Shown here piece after piece: positions 44,550-53,791 of a stretch of 64,000 bases of DNA (positions are counted from its first letter, which is position 1; each line of letters begins with the position of its first letter). The notes beneath the pieces were generated by a model. That model made no database searches, was not told where the DNA came from, and saw only the letters and a program-made list of their open reading frames with translations. The position numbers were made by a program, and so were the translations under genes. The stretch covers positions 1,631,001 through 1,695,000 of the forward strand of contig NZ_CP118955.1 in NCBI RefSeq assembly GCF_029023785.1. Direction: 5' to 3'. Origin of the DNA: Enterococcus faecium. GTDB lineage: Bacteria > Bacillota > Bacilli > Lactobacillales > Enterococcaceae.

Positions 44550-44734
44550 ATGAAAAGCGACGTACAAATTGCTAAGATTATAGAATTAGAAGAAGAAGAC
44601 GCAGTGTTGACAATTGAAAAAAAATAAATGTTTGTATACCATATGATTATTTCAATATGTATCCTGGAATTGGAGATCTCGTAGAGCTATATCAAGATGA
44701 ATCAAATATACTTGTCATTCATCATGAAATATAG
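44550..44734 (+). pseudogene. Small gene interrupted by a frameshift in an A8 tract
   Basis: ATG 44550 with AGAAAGGAAG before it opens 25 codons (MKSDVQIAKIIELEEEDAVL...) and stops right after GAAAAAAAA. In the +1-base-inserted frame the protein would continue INVCIPYDYFNMYPGIGDLV through to a TAG at 44734, giving a coherent 61-residue acidic, beta-rich protein. A single missing A in the homopolymer (44618-44625) explains this. Real mutation, slippage-controlled gene or sequencing error cannot be told apart. Confidence 0.65.
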
Positions 44735-44789
44735 AGACTTATAAAATTGTTTATTTTTATAATGTATCAGTATAGAAAGGAAATAAAAC

Positions 44790-45089
44790 ATGGATTATAC
44801 TGTTGAATTTGACAGTGAACTACTTAAGCAATTTCCACAAGAAGAACATTTCATGTATAAAGAAGCAATTTCCCACAAAGTGACAGAGTATTTGGAGCAT
44901 AATTTTTTTCGTATAAAGCCAGTGCGTACTCGTTCGGCAAAAGGAATATACGAGATGAAAGTCAAAATTAATAAAAAAAATTATCGCATAGCATTTGCTT
45001 TAAAAAAAAATCATGTGTTCATTTTTTATATTAGTTCGAATTTGCAAAAAATTGTATTTGATAAAGAGGTGAGTAAAAAAATAAAATAG
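44790..45089 (+). CDS. RelE/ParE-like small protein (possible toxin or host-nuclease relative)
   Basis: 99 residues. The central and C-terminal strand pattern GIYEMKVKINKKNYRIAFAL then HVFIFYISSNLQKIVFDKEV resembles the RelE/HigB/Gp49 fold of type II toxins, including the basic residues. No typical antitoxin gene adjoins it; the frameshifted gene upstream is the only candidate. AGAAAGGAAA precedes the ATG. Call rests on pattern, not on a search. Confidence 0.5.
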   Translation: MDYTVEFDSELLKQFPQEEHFMYKEAISHKVTEYLEHNFFRIKPVRTRSAKGIYEMKVKINKKNYRIAFALKKNHVFIFYISSNLQKIVFDKEVSKKIK

Positions 45090-45099
45090 CTGAGCATTG

Positions 45100-45140
45100 G
45101 AGGATAGATTGAGTGATACTAAGTCTATCCTCTTGTTTTT
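45100..45140 (+). terminator. Terminator of the small-gene cluster
   Basis: GAGGATAGA (45100-45108) / TCTATCCTC (45124-45132) followed by TTGTTTTT. Confidence 0.8.
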
Positions 45141-45185
45141 CTAAAGAACTAAGCTAGAATTTTTTCTTTTGTACGTTATTATATG

Positions 45186-45620
45186 TTATTTGTCATTACC
45201 AAAAAGCACCTTTTTTCTTCTAGTATCTATGACATAAGAAATACCACCCATTTCCTTTACTTGAACAAATCCTACTGATTCATAAAATTTTTTTGTTTTC
45301 TCAGTATCATCTGTCAATAATTCGATTTGGACTGGTCCATAACTAGTGATCTTCTCCAAAGCTTCATTCAAAAGCACTTTGCCTATTCCTTGGCGCTGAT
45401 ACCTCGGATGAATGAGGATATCTTGAATAAATGCGATCGTCGCAAAATCAGTGATCCAACGAACGATTCCGATAATCTTCCCTTCCCCATTACGCTTTAT
45501 CAGAGATTCAGATTGTTCAAATGCTCTAGCTAACCTTGCAGTGTCTTTTGTGTAATTCGTCCAACCAACGCTCTTATATAATTCAGAAATCTCATCGATC
45601 ATAAGGGAATCAATATTCAT
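45186..45620 (-). CDS. GNAT-family N-acetyltransferase
   Basis: 144 residues. The acetyl-CoA binding motif A is DILIHPRYQRQGIGKVLLNE, with the R/Q-x-x-G-x-G/A core, and KKFYESVGFVQV is the usual C-terminal motif B. Substrate unknown. AGAAAGGAAG precedes ATG 45620. Stands alone. Confidence 0.9.
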   Translation of the reverse strand: MNIDSLMIDEISELYKSVGWTNYTKDTARLARAFEQSESLIKRNGEGKIIGIVRWITDFATIAFIQDILIHPRYQRQGIGKVLLNEALEKITSYGPVQIELLTDDTEKTKKFYESVGFVQVKEMGGISYVIDTRRKKVLFGNDK

Positions 45621-45763
45621 TTTTTTCTTCCTTTCTTATACAATTCTCCCTCTAATAATACAGTTCTTTGACTATTTAATCTATCACATATAACTCTCCT
45701 GTAAAGATTCTCTCGATTCCTTAAAATTCCTCTTTCCTTTTAGAATGCATCCTTTTTGATAAA

Positions 45764-45798
45764 TAAAAAGGTTGTGATAAATTTTCTTCACAACCTCT
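45764..45798 (-). terminator. Terminator of the ula operon
   Basis: Minus strand GGTTGTGA / TCACAACC stem (45770-45777, 45788-45795) followed by TTTTTATTT. Short relative of the repeat-family hairpin. Confidence 0.75.
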
Positions 45799-45851
45799 GT
45801 TTCTCTCTATCAAGTGTTATCTTTTAATTTTCTACCCTTACCCTAGCATCT

Positions 45852-46565
45852 CTATTGCCCGTAGTATGCATACTTTCCATGTTTGCGAAAATAATGTTTA
45901 TCTAGTAAATATTGCGGGATTTCACATATATTGGGGTTGATCAGCTCGTTTTCTTTGGCCATCAGACAAATTTCATCTAAGATCAAACTGTTTTCTACTG
46001 CTTTCATAGGTGAATCCCCCCATGTGAACGGTCCATGTCCATAGACAAGTACTCCAGGGACTTCGTTTGGATCTAATTTTCTTTCCTTAAACGTCTCGAC
46101 AATCACATTCCCTGTATGAACTTCGTAAGCTTCTCTTACTTCTTCTTTCGTTAATTGGCGTGTACAAGGAACCTTACCATAAAAAGCATCAGCATGAGTC
46201 GTGCCATAAGCTGGCAAATCGCGTCCTGCTTGCGCCCACATGACGGAGTGCGTGGAATGAGTATGAGTAATAGCAGTTATATCTTCAAAAGTTTGATACA
46301 AAACAACATGTGTGGGGAGATCTGAAGATGGTTTTAAGCTATCTTCTTCTATTATATTTCCCGACAAATCTGTTACCACCATTTGATCTGCTTGCATGCA
46401 TTCATATCTGACACCGCTTGGCTTAATGACGATGACTCCTAGCTCACGGTCCACTTCACTCACATTGCCCCAAGTCAATTTGACTAATCCGTATCGCGGC
46501 AATGCCAGATTTGCTTCAAGGACACGTTGCTTCATTGCTGCAATTTTTTCTTCACAAGACATCAT
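45852..46565 (-). CDS. ulaF: L-ribulose-5-phosphate 4-epimerase
   Basis: 237 residues of the class II aldolase/epimerase fold. Metal histidines are in ITHTHSTHSVMWAQ and VYGHGPFTWG, and WGNVSEVD is the phosphate-binding region. Last step of the ula pathway: L-ribulose-5-phosphate to D-xylulose-5-phosphate. Last gene of the operon, overlapping ulaE by 14 bases. Homologous to AraD; the context decides for UlaF. Confidence 0.93.
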   Translation of the reverse strand: MMSCEEKIAAMKQRVLEANLALPRYGLVKLTWGNVSEVDRELGVIVIKPSGVRYECMQADQMVVTDLSGNIIEEDSLKPSSDLPTHVVLYQTFEDITAITHTHSTHSVMWAQAGRDLPAYGTTHADAFYGKVPCTRQLTKEEVREAYEVHTGNVIVETFKERKLDPNEVPGVLVYGHGPFTWGDSPMKAVENSLILDEICLMAKENELINPNICEIPQYLLDKHYFRKHGKYAYYGQ

Positions 46566-47412
46566 AGCCAGCCTCCTTCAATTTAGAACTTAAGTAGTCT
46601 TTTGCCTGCTGGATTTCTCTTCGAAAGTCTTGGCTTTTTTCACTCCACATTTCAATCAGAAATGTTCCATCATAATCTAGACGTTTCAAATGTCTTAATA
46701 ATCCAAGAAAATCAACACAACCGCTACCAAAAGGAACATCACGAAACTGGCCTGAATATTCTTTTGTTACAGGGTAAGTATCTTTTAAGTGGATAGCAGT
46801 GATATAATCGATCCCTTTCTCAAGTTCTCGAGCCGGATTATTTTCCGGCCATGCGGACAAATTGCCTAGGTCTGGATATACTTGTAGAAAAGGTGAATGA
46901 ATCTGTTCTTTGATTTCTAAAAATTTTGAAATGGAGTTCATAAATGGATCATCCATGATTTCCACGGAAAGAATGATGCCATATTTAGAAGCTTCCTTTA
47001 CGCTTTCTTTTATTCCTTCGATAAAGTCTTCTCTGGAATTCATTGATTTCTCTTCATAATAAACATCGTATCCAGCTATTTGGATTACTTTGACGCTTAG
47101 ATTATGCGCCAAATGGATTGCTTTTTTCATTAGTTGTTTCGCTGCTTTTTTCTTTTCTGGATCAGCAGAACCAAACGGAAATCGCCGATGCGCACTTAAA
47201 CAAATCGAATGGATACGTACACCGGAGCTGAACATCTCTTCTCTCAGCTCAGCTATCTTTTCTTCAGACCAATCTAATCGTGCTAACCGCTCATCCGTCT
47301 CATCAATCGACATCTCGATAAAATCGAAGTCCATTTCTTTTACAAGGGAAAAACGTTCTTTCCATGAAATATCTTTGGGTAACGCTTTTTCATAAATCCC
47401 AATTTGAGCCAT
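46552..47412 (-). CDS. ulaE: L-ribulose-5-phosphate 3-epimerase (L-xylulose-5-P epimerase)
   Basis: 286 residues, TIM-barrel of the AP-endonuclease-2/xylose-isomerase-like family. GIYEKALPKDISWKERF opens the protein; VEIMDDPFMNSISK, VYPDLGNLSAW and IHLKDTYPV carry metal ligands. Converts L-xylulose-5-phosphate to L-ribulose-5-phosphate. ATG 47412 is chosen: the longer frame to 47442 would overlap ulaD and begins without an RBS. Confidence 0.92.
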   Translation of the reverse strand: MAQIGIYEKALPKDISWKERFSLVKEMDFDFIEMSIDETDERLARLDWSEEKIAELREEMFSSGVRIHSICLSAHRRFPFGSADPEKKKAAKQLMKKAIHLAHNLSVKVIQIAGYDVYYEEKSMNSREDFIEGIKESVKEASKYGIILSVEIMDDPFMNSISKFLEIKEQIHSPFLQVYPDLGNLSAWPENNPARELEKGIDYITAIHLKDTYPVTKEYSGQFRDVPFGSGCVDFLGLLRHLKRLDYDGTFLIEMWSEKSQDFRREIQQAKDYLSSKLKEAGYDVL

Positions 47413-47416
47413 TTCC

Positions 47417-48055
47417 TTACCCCCAGATACGAATGATCTCATCTTTGAAGTTTTGTGCGGCCTTCATCGGATCATTTGCTGCTGTAATACCACGACCAGT
47501 GATAAAGGTATACACATCGATCCCTTCAAATAAGTGTAATGTGTGTGGATTTAATCCACCAGTTACAGAAACATTAAAGCCTAGTTCAATCAGTTTTTTG
47601 ATCTTCGATAAATCTTTTTCACCCCAAGTTTCACCAGATAACAGCGCATCACGGCTTTGATGGTAGATTACCTGCCGGATACCGATGTTATGCCAATCCA
47701 TGGCTTGTTCAAAAGTCCAATTGCCGTAGAGTTCTACTTGCAATTCACCTATTTCTTTTTGTGCTGCCTCCATAGTTGGAATCGTTGCACAACAAATGAC
47801 TGTCATCCAGTCTGCTCCTGCTTTTGCAACATTACTCGCCACTGTTCCTCCAGCGTCTGCACATTTCGTATCAGCGACTAGTTTTTTATCTGGGAACATA
47901 CTGCGAATACAGCGAATCGCTTTTTGTCCTTCCTGTAAGCAAAGAATTGTGCCCACTTCAATAATATCTACTACATCACCAACTTTCATAACATCTCCTA
48001 ATGCATGTTCTAAGTCATTGTGATCTAACGCAATTTGCAAATTCGGCCTGCTCAT
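47417..48055 (-). CDS. ulaD: 3-keto-L-gulonate-6-phosphate decarboxylase
   Basis: 212 residues of the orotidine-monophosphate-decarboxylase suprafamily. LQIALDHNDL with its aspartate, VADTKCADAGG with the D-x-K-x-x-D motif, and VTGGLNPHTL are typical. Removes CO2 from 3-keto-L-gulonate-6-phosphate giving L-xylulose-5-phosphate. ATG 48055 follows AAGGAAGGA; the reading frame upstream overlaps ulaB. Mg2+-dependent in known members. Confidence 0.93.
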   Translation of the reverse strand: MSRPNLQIALDHNDLEHALGDVMKVGDVVDIIEVGTILCLQEGQKAIRCIRSMFPDKKLVADTKCADAGGTVASNVAKAGADWMTVICCATIPTMEAAQKEIGELQVELYGNWTFEQAMDWHNIGIRQVIYHQSRDALLSGETWGEKDLSKIKKLIELGFNVSVTGGLNPHTLHLFEGIDVYTFITGRGITAANDPMKAAQNFKDEIIRIWG

Positions 48056-48069
48056 CTTAGTTCCTTCCT

Positions 48070-48369
48070 TTACTTGTTTTTTTGGTACCACTTTGTTTCA
48101 GCAAATTTTTCACTGATTTCTTTGACTGACATCACATTTTTGATACCGATAACTGTAACTCCTTTTTTCTCTGCCTGAGTAAACATATTCAAAAAATTGA
48201 CTGGCGTAAAAACTACATCGTATTGGCCAGCTGAACTTTTTCCCTCTGAAATGGCACAATGATGGATTTTGGTAATTGGTACGTTTAGTTCTTTCATTGC
48301 TTTTTCCACACTTCTCATCATCATCAAGCTTGTTCCTGATCCATTTGCACACGATACTAAAATTCTCAT
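48070..48369 (-). CDS. ulaB: PTS L-ascorbate EIIB
   Basis: 99 residues. The phosphocysteine is in LVSCANGSGTSLMM near residue 7. Transfers phosphate from UlaC to ascorbate at the UlaA permease. GGAGGGA precedes the ATG. 42 bases downstream of ulaA. Confidence 0.93.
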   Translation of the reverse strand: MRILVSCANGSGTSLMMMRSVEKAMKELNVPITKIHHCAISEGKSSAGQYDVVFTPVNFLNMFTQAEKKGVTVIGIKNVMSVKEISEKFAETKWYQKNK

Positions 48370-48411
48370 CTTAATCCCTCCATTATGAGTGTTGTCTAAT
48401 CAGATTTTCTT

Positions 48412-49896
48412 TTATACTCTCTGCTTTTCTGCATATGTGTCATAGTCTTCTACAATCAAAAAATAACCATCAGGATTTTTCCGATATTGTAACTGCGGAA
48501 TAGCCAATAAACCAATGACAACTACGGCAATTCCAGCATAACCTAGGACTTTCATGATTACTGTAAACAATGGCCAAGCTGTTGCCCAGTCGAACATCCC
48601 GATATAACCACCGTATGTTGACATCCCAATCCATGTAGCGAATAATGCTGAACCGCCTACTTGTATGATTCCTGAAAGAAACGGGAACAGGCAAGCGGCT
48701 TTGAATCCACCTCGGTTATTGGCATAAACTGCTATAACGGCATTATCAAAGAACAACGGAATGAAACCGGCTATGACGATCGTTGGTGATTTCAATAAAA
48801 TCAGTAAACCAATCATCAAAAACTGTCCCAAAGCACCAAACAAGAACCCAATCGTTACCGCATTTGGCGAACCAAAGCCAAAAGTAGCAGCTACGTCAAT
48901 TCCTGGAACAGCTCCTGGTAAAATCGTGTTTGAGATTCCTTGGAAAGATTGAGTTAGTTCATCGACGAATGTCCGAACACCTAATTGCAAGATCGCCAGA
49001 TATACCGCAAAATTTAAAGAAGTCGTCATAATGTAGAATAAGAAACTCTGCCCTTCTTGCATGAATTGCGCTTGAATCAAATAATCTTTGCCTAGTACAA
49101 TCAGAATGATCCCAAAGAAAAATAGCATGAGTAACGAAGTAGCAACCATATTCTCATTGAAAATCGACAAGAATCCTGGTAATTTGATATCTTCAATTTT
49201 TTTGTCTTGCTTGATTGATCTATTTTTCTTTTCATCCCGCTTTTTCATCCACTCAGCTAATTTTGCAAATATAAAGATTCCGAACATTTGCTGATGTGCC
49301 ACTGCAAATCCGGCACCTTCTGTCAATTCCTGCGTGATTCCTACTGTTAAGTTAGAAGCTACTGCCCAATAACAACCTAAAATCAGTCCCATAAAAATCA
49401 ATACTTGTATCCTACCTAGATCAGGAAAGCAAAACAGTAAAATCCAAAAAGCGGTAGCTGCTTGTTGAACCTGAACGTTTCCGGTAGTGAAAACGGAACG
49501 CAGTTTCGTATATTTCTGAAAACGGACTAATAAGATATTTAAAACAAATGCAATCAGTAATAAAATCATCACATCTCCAAAGGTACGGCCAAATGTCTCC
49601 ATTAATCCAGCATCCACAGCATTTTGTCCAAAATAAGGATCTGTAACCATGGCATCCAAATTGAACCGTTCCTTTAGTCCAACCAAGATTGGCCGAAAAT
49701 TATTGACCAAACCACCAGAGCCAACAGTCAAAATAAAGTAACCGACCGTTGCCTTTAAGAATCCAGCGATGCATTCATGAAGCGGGCGTTTCAGCAAAAT
49801 ATAGCCTAATAACACGATAAAACCAATCAGGTATGCTGGCTGCGTCAAGATATTTGTTGCAAAATACGTCCAAATGCTTAACAAAAATTCCCCCAT
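48412..49896 (-). CDS. ulaA: PTS L-ascorbate EIIC permease
   Basis: 494 residues, about eleven membrane segments, AG family of PTS permeases. TQPAYLIGFIVLLGYILLKR at the N-terminus and the region GSGGLVNNFRPILVGLKERF are characteristic, as is LPGAVPGIDVAATFGFGSPN. A charged cytoplasmic loop (KKRDEKKNRSIKQDKK) lies in the middle. Imports ascorbate as ascorbate-6-phosphate. Confidence 0.94.
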   Translation of the reverse strand: MGEFLLSIWTYFATNILTQPAYLIGFIVLLGYILLKRPLHECIAGFLKATVGYFILTVGSGGLVNNFRPILVGLKERFNLDAMVTDPYFGQNAVDAGLMETFGRTFGDVMILLLIAFVLNILLVRFQKYTKLRSVFTTGNVQVQQAATAFWILLFCFPDLGRIQVLIFMGLILGCYWAVASNLTVGITQELTEGAGFAVAHQQMFGIFIFAKLAEWMKKRDEKKNRSIKQDKKIEDIKLPGFLSIFNENMVATSLLMLFFFGIILIVLGKDYLIQAQFMQEGQSFLFYIMTTSLNFAVYLAILQLGVRTFVDELTQSFQGISNTILPGAVPGIDVAATFGFGSPNAVTIGFLFGALGQFLMIGLLILLKSPTIVIAGFIPLFFDNAVIAVYANNRGGFKAACLFPFLSGIIQVGGSALFATWIGMSTYGGYIGMFDWATAWPLFTVIMKVLGYAGIAVVVIGLLAIPQLQYRKNPDGYFLIVEDYDTYAEKQRV

Positions 49897-49915
49897 CTTT
49901 TTTCTCCTCTATCAA

Positions 49916-50377
49916 TTAATTATATTCTGCCATCACAACTTGGTAATCATCGATGGAGTTCGTAGAGATGAGACGCTCAACCAATCCATCTGTCATTAAT
50001 AATTCGGATAATTTTTGGATATTTTCTAGATGTTCTTCTGGATCTTTTGCTGCGAGTGTAAAAAACAAACTAGCCGTTTTCTCCTCATTCTCCCCTTCAC
50101 TTTCAAAACGGATTGGCTGTTTCAACTTGGTAAATGAAATAGCTGTTCCAAAAACACCATCACTTTTTTCTGAAGAATGCGGCATTGCTACTTGAGGTGC
50201 GATCACAATATAAGGACCGTATTTTTCTACACAATGGATGATCTCCTCCACATACGTTTCATCAATAATTTCCTTATCGATCAATACAAGACAGCTTTCG
50301 GCGATAGCTTCACGCCAATCCGTGATTTCTTTATCTGGGTAATGAATCAATTGATGGTCAAAAAAGTATTTCAGCAA
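49916..50377 (-). CDS. ulaC: PTS L-ascorbate EIIA
   Basis: 153 residues, EIIA Fru/Mtl fold. The active histidine is in VAMPHSSEKSDGV near residue 66. The start is TTG, six bases behind AAGGGGAG. Takes phosphate from HPr and gives it to UlaB. Between ulaG and ulaA in one operon. Confidence 0.92.
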   Translation of the reverse strand: MLKYFFDHQLIHYPDKEITDWREAIAESCLVLIDKEIIDETYVEEIIHCVEKYGPYIVIAPQVAMPHSSEKSDGVFGTAISFTKLKQPIRFESEGENEEKTASLFFTLAAKDPEEHLENIQKLSELLMTDGLVERLISTNSIDDYQVVMAEYN

Positions 50378-50394
50378 GAAACTCCCCTTCTTTC

Positions 50395-51462
50395 TTATAA
50401 AAACGACGGAAACGGTGTATCATTTTCAATCGAGAAGACATCTTCAAATCCTCGATAAAAATTAAACTCAAGATCATCTTTGTTTGTCGGATAGATGAAT
50501 TTCCCGCCTACTTGCCAGATATAAGGTTTAAATCCATACTTCAGGCGATCCTTTTTGAATTTCCAAATTTCAATGATCTCTTTTGGATCAGCCATAAAAT
50601 TAGACCAAATATCGTAGTGGACAGGAATCACTACTTTTGCATTCAATGACTCCGCCATGCGCAGCATATCAACAGAAGTAACTTTGTCTGTTATCCCTCG
50701 TGGGTTTTCACCATAGGCCCCTAAACAGACATCGATTTTGTGTTCATTACCATGTTTGGCAAATAAATTGGAGTAATGTGAATCTCCTGCATGATAAAGA
50801 TTCCCTCCTGATGTTTCGAATAAATAGTTTACTGCAATTTGATCCATCTCCTGAGGCATTTTTCCTTTTAATACCTCTTCTGGATCTTCACAAGTGACCA
50901 ACGCTGTCCGATCAAACGCTTCTAAAGCTACTACATTGATGTCTTTGATTTTGACTGCATCACCTGGCTTTACTGTAATCGTTTTTTCTTCAGGAATTCC
51001 CCATTTTTGCCACGTGCGAACCACTTCTTTTGGCCCAATGAATGTTGCTTCAGGACAATTTTGATGAACTGCTGCGGCTGTATGGATATCTAGATGATCG
51101 GAATGGATATGTGTAACGATTAAAGCGTCTACATTTTTTATCGCAAAAGGATCGATTACGAAAGGCTGAGTACGTAAATTAGGCTGCATATTTTGAACGC
51201 CACTCATACGCATCATCTGATGGCCTTTTTTCATCATGCCATTCCCATGACTACGTTTTCCCGTCCCACACCATAGATCACATAAAATATTCGTTCCTTC
51301 ATGACTTTTCAGCCAAATTCCCGTACAGCCCAGCCACCACATAGCAAAAGTTCCAGGATCCACTACTTCTGTTTCGATTTCTTCATTCAAGTATGTGCCC
51401 CACTCAGGAAATGTTTCTACTAACCACTTTTCTTTTGTTACTTCATTGACAGTTTTACTCAT
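50395..51462 (-). CDS. ulaG: L-ascorbate-6-phosphate lactonase
   Basis: 355 residues, metallo-beta-lactamase fold. The metal motif [10 protein letters not shown] is intact, with further ligands in YHAGDSHYS and VIPVHYDIW. Opens the lactone ring of ascorbate-6-phosphate, giving 3-keto-L-gulonate-6-phosphate. First gene of the operon. ATG 51462 behind GGGGGAG is preferred to the frame start at 51492. Confidence 0.95.
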   Translation of the reverse strand: MSKTVNEVTKEKWLVETFPEWGTYLNEEIETEVVDPGTFAMWWLGCTGIWLKSHEGTNILCDLWCGTGKRSHGNGMMKKGHQMMRMSGVQNMQPNLRTQPFVIDPFAIKNVDALIVTHIHSDHLDIHTAAAVHQNCPEATFIGPKEVVRTWQKWGIPEEKTITVKPGDAVKIKDINVVALEAFDRTALVTCEDPEEVLKGKMPQEMDQIAVNYLFETSGGNLYHAGDSHYSNLFAKHGNEHKIDVCLGAYGENPRGITDKVTSVDMLRMAESLNAKVVIPVHYDIWSNFMADPKEIIEIWKFKKDRLKYGFKPYIWQVGGKFIYPTNKDDLEFNFYRGFEDVFSIENDTPFPSFL

Positions 51463-51679
51463 TTGCTTGCTCCCCCCATATCGTTGTTCCAACTTACAAG
51501 TAAATATTAATGTGTATCAGCATCCATGAAAACCCTTTTATATGACCGTTTGTTTTTTATATGATTTTCTTTCAGTAATCAATGATTGTTTCAGTATAAT
51601 AAAGAAAGATATGAATGTTTAAATGAACAACTAGTCAAATAAATCCATGGATCAAGATGTCCCTCAGGAGGCAAAAGTC

Positions 51680-52450
51680 ATGAAAAACTCACTTGTCAAT
51701 ATTGAAAAACGTCAAAAAGAAATTTTGGAACTGCTTCAGCAGACTGAACAACTATCAACTTTCGAATTAGCTGAATCCCTTGATGTATCTATTAGTACGA
51801 TACGAAGAGATTTAAATTTATTAGAAGAAAAAAACGAGATCATACGCAATTACGGTTATTGTTCTTATAATTACAAAAACCAGACTGATTTTGATCAATC
51901 TGGTCCTGAAAGGATTAAACAAGCGATTGCCAGAGAAGCTAGTAAATACATTAACGATTATGATACGCTGTTTATCAATTCTAGCTCGACTGCGTTGAAA
52001 ACACTGGATTTTCTTCAATCTAACCATTTGACAGTCATTACAAACAACGTGAAAATCAATTACTCTCCGCACAAAGATAATTGTAGTTATATTTTAACTG
52101 GTGGAGAGATGCGCTTTCCAAAAGAAGCACTAGTGGGCGACATCGCATTAAATACGATTTCTTCAGTCAATGCAGACATTTGTATCATTGGCTGTAGCGG
52201 AGTCGATGTAGTACATGGGGTCACAACAAAGATATTAAATGAATCAACGATCAACGAAATGATGGTCAACAAGACAATCAAATGTAAGATTTTAGTCGCT
52301 GATCATCGAAAAATCGGACTGACATCAAAGTTCAAGATTGCTGATATTTCAGTCTTTGATTATTTGATCACTGATAAATTTTGTTCTGAAAAAGTATTAG
52401 AGGAGATCAGAAATACGGGGATAAAAACCATTCAAGTAGATTCATTTTAA
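51680..52450 (+). CDS. ulaR: DeoR-family regulator of the ula operon
   Basis: 256 residues; DeoR HTH (EKRQKEILELLQQTEQLSTF, then LDVSISTIRRDL) and DeoRC sensor domain (INSSSTALKTLDFL, LTGGEMRFP). Divergent from ulaG, the position expected for UlaR, which in E. coli represses and is released by ascorbate-6-phosphate. ATG 51680 follows CAGGAGG; the ATG at 51647 lies before this site. TATAAT at 51595 is the probable -10 box. Confidence 0.87.
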   Translation: MKNSLVNIEKRQKEILELLQQTEQLSTFELAESLDVSISTIRRDLNLLEEKNEIIRNYGYCSYNYKNQTDFDQSGPERIKQAIAREASKYINDYDTLFINSSSTALKTLDFLQSNHLTVITNNVKINYSPHKDNCSYILTGGEMRFPKEALVGDIALNTISSVNADICIIGCSGVDVVHGVTTKILNESTINEMMVNKTIKCKILVADHRKIGLTSKFKIADISVFDYLITDKFCSEKVLEEIRNTGIKTIQVDSF

Positions 52451-52722
52451 GAACCAGGACGTAAATATGTAAATAGGATTATCAAAAAAATGAATAACAA
52501 ATTTATCGATAAATGAAAAACACGCTACGCTCAAATTGATAAAGGAATCCCAAGATGTATCCATCCAATCGATACCATCATAATCTATTGCTTCTTTTAT
52601 AACCGTTATATGTTGCCTAAATAGGAATCAAACAATATCGAAAAAAGGAGGTATGACAAAAGTCACACCTCCTTTTTTCGAATAAACGGTATTCAAATCA
52701 GAACACTGATTTCACAACCACT
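52451..52722. repeat. Terminator and short repeat-family copy
   Basis: 52451-52640 shows nothing. At 52641-52678 AAGGAGGTaTGAC / GTCAcACCTCCTT forms a bidirectional terminator between convergent genes, followed by CGAATAAACGGTATTC and a short GTTTT..AAC inverted part, i.e. modules 1 and 2 of the family. Confidence 0.75.
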
Positions 52723-53550
52723 TTATTTCAGGTCGTTTTCAATCACCTTTACCGCGTAATCATTTCCGTTGAAACGCGCTATTTTTTTTGCGTCCATATA
52801 TCTTTCTAAATAATCATCTTCTCCTAATTGCTTATGGCAAGAAGCAATTTCATAAAGCAAGTATTCCAATGCATAAGTCGATTTATGTTTCTTATTATAC
52901 TCAATACCCTTCTCACATAATTGGATTGCTTTATCATAATCCTCGATTTTACGGTAATAGGTGGCGATATCATAATATACAATGCAGACCATCAGATTAT
53001 CAAAATCAGTCTCACTCAATATTTTAAGTGTACGCTCCACATAAACTTTCGCAAAATCTAATTCTCCTTTTGACAAGTAGATCATTGCCACGTTTGCAGC
53101 TGCTTGTAAGTGATGGATATCTGTTTCGGTCGTTTGTTCCAACACTTGATTAAAATAAAATAATGCTGCATCTGGTTTTTTCGCATAAAGATGATCAAGC
53201 AGTCCTTGATAAAATAAAATTTGATTTAAAAGATCAGAATTACTTACTTTTTCCTGATCGATCGTTTGTAAAATTTTATAAGATTCTTGGTATTTTGATA
53301 CAGAATTCAATGATTGAATCTCATTTATTTTTTTCCTGATTTTGTCTTCTTCTGTTTCTACTAATATATCGGAGATCTCGACATTCAGCTTTTTGCAAAG
53401 CGCACTTAAGATATTGATGCCTGGCGACATATTCTTGTTTTCGATATTGCTGACAGTTGCTTGTTCACAAATGCCTTCTGCTAATTGTACTTGTGTTAAC
53501 CCCTTTTTCTTTCGGTATTCTTTTAGTAATGCTCCATCTACTTTAATCAA
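52723..53550 (-). CDS. PlcR/Rgg-like regulator with TPR repeats (RRNPP type)
   Basis: 275 residues. N-terminal XRE helix-turn-helix (LLKEYRKKKGLTQVQLAEGI, then ATVSNIENKNMSP) and about five tetratricopeptide repeats after residue 70 (for example YYDIATYYRKIEDYDKAIQL). This is the plan of PlcR, NprR and Rgg regulators, which bind secreted and re-imported peptides in the TPR domain. The HTH pattern GLTQ-QL-E-IC-Q--VS-IE resembles PlcR closely. The TTG start has GGAAGG before it. A peptide-like reading frame lies just upstream. Confidence 0.85.
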   Translation of the reverse strand: MIKVDGALLKEYRKKKGLTQVQLAEGICEQATVSNIENKNMSPGINILSALCKKLNVEISDILVETEEDKIRKKINEIQSLNSVSKYQESYKILQTIDQEKVSNSDLLNQILFYQGLLDHLYAKKPDAALFYFNQVLEQTTETDIHHLQAAANVAMIYLSKGELDFAKVYVERTLKILSETDFDNLMVCIVYYDIATYYRKIEDYDKAIQLCEKGIEYNKKHKSTYALEYLLYEIASCHKQLGEDDYLERYMDAKKIARFNGNDYAVKVIENDLK

Positions 53551-53598
53551 AACAATTTCCTTCCCTTTAAAAAATTATTTCTCCTTTATATCATACAC

Positions 53599-53634
53599 AA
53601 AAAAAAGTTCTAAACAACCAAAAATGTTTAGAAC
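53599..53634 (-). terminator. Terminator between the peptide-like frame and the PlcR-like gene
   Basis: Minus strand GTTCTAAACA / TGTTTAGAAC, perfect 10-bp stem, 8-base loop, followed by eight T. It implies a separate short transcript upstream of the regulator. Confidence 0.85.
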
Positions 53635-53669
53635 AGAATAAAAATTTTAATTTTAAAATAATATTCAAA

Positions 53670-53791
53670 TTAAACAACTGGCGTATCTGCTCCTTGATTT
53701 CTTTTTGTGTTATCTGAATAATTATCGTTTACAGTTATAACACATAGTGAAAATTGTCATGGCGAGAAAGTCTAAGAATATTTTTAAACAT
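53670..53791 (-). pseudogene. Possible signal-peptide gene, frame-disrupted
   Basis: ATG 53791 opens an 18-codon frame (MFKNILRLSRHDNFHYVL). In the adjacent frame, with no start codon of its own, the sequence continues as VITVNDNYSDNTKRNQGADT then PVV and stop at 53670. A one-base shift near GTG/TTA would join them into about 40 residues. The C-terminal ADTPVV recalls the PapR heptapeptide ADLPFEF that activates PlcR. It ends 36 bases before a strong terminator and next to a PlcR-like gene. The RBS is weak. Confidence 0.4.

Noticed and set aside
44550..44627. 25-codon ORF as a complete small peptide gene
   Set aside because: The downstream sequence in the shifted frame continues as a coherent protein right after an A8 run, so frameshift is the better reading.
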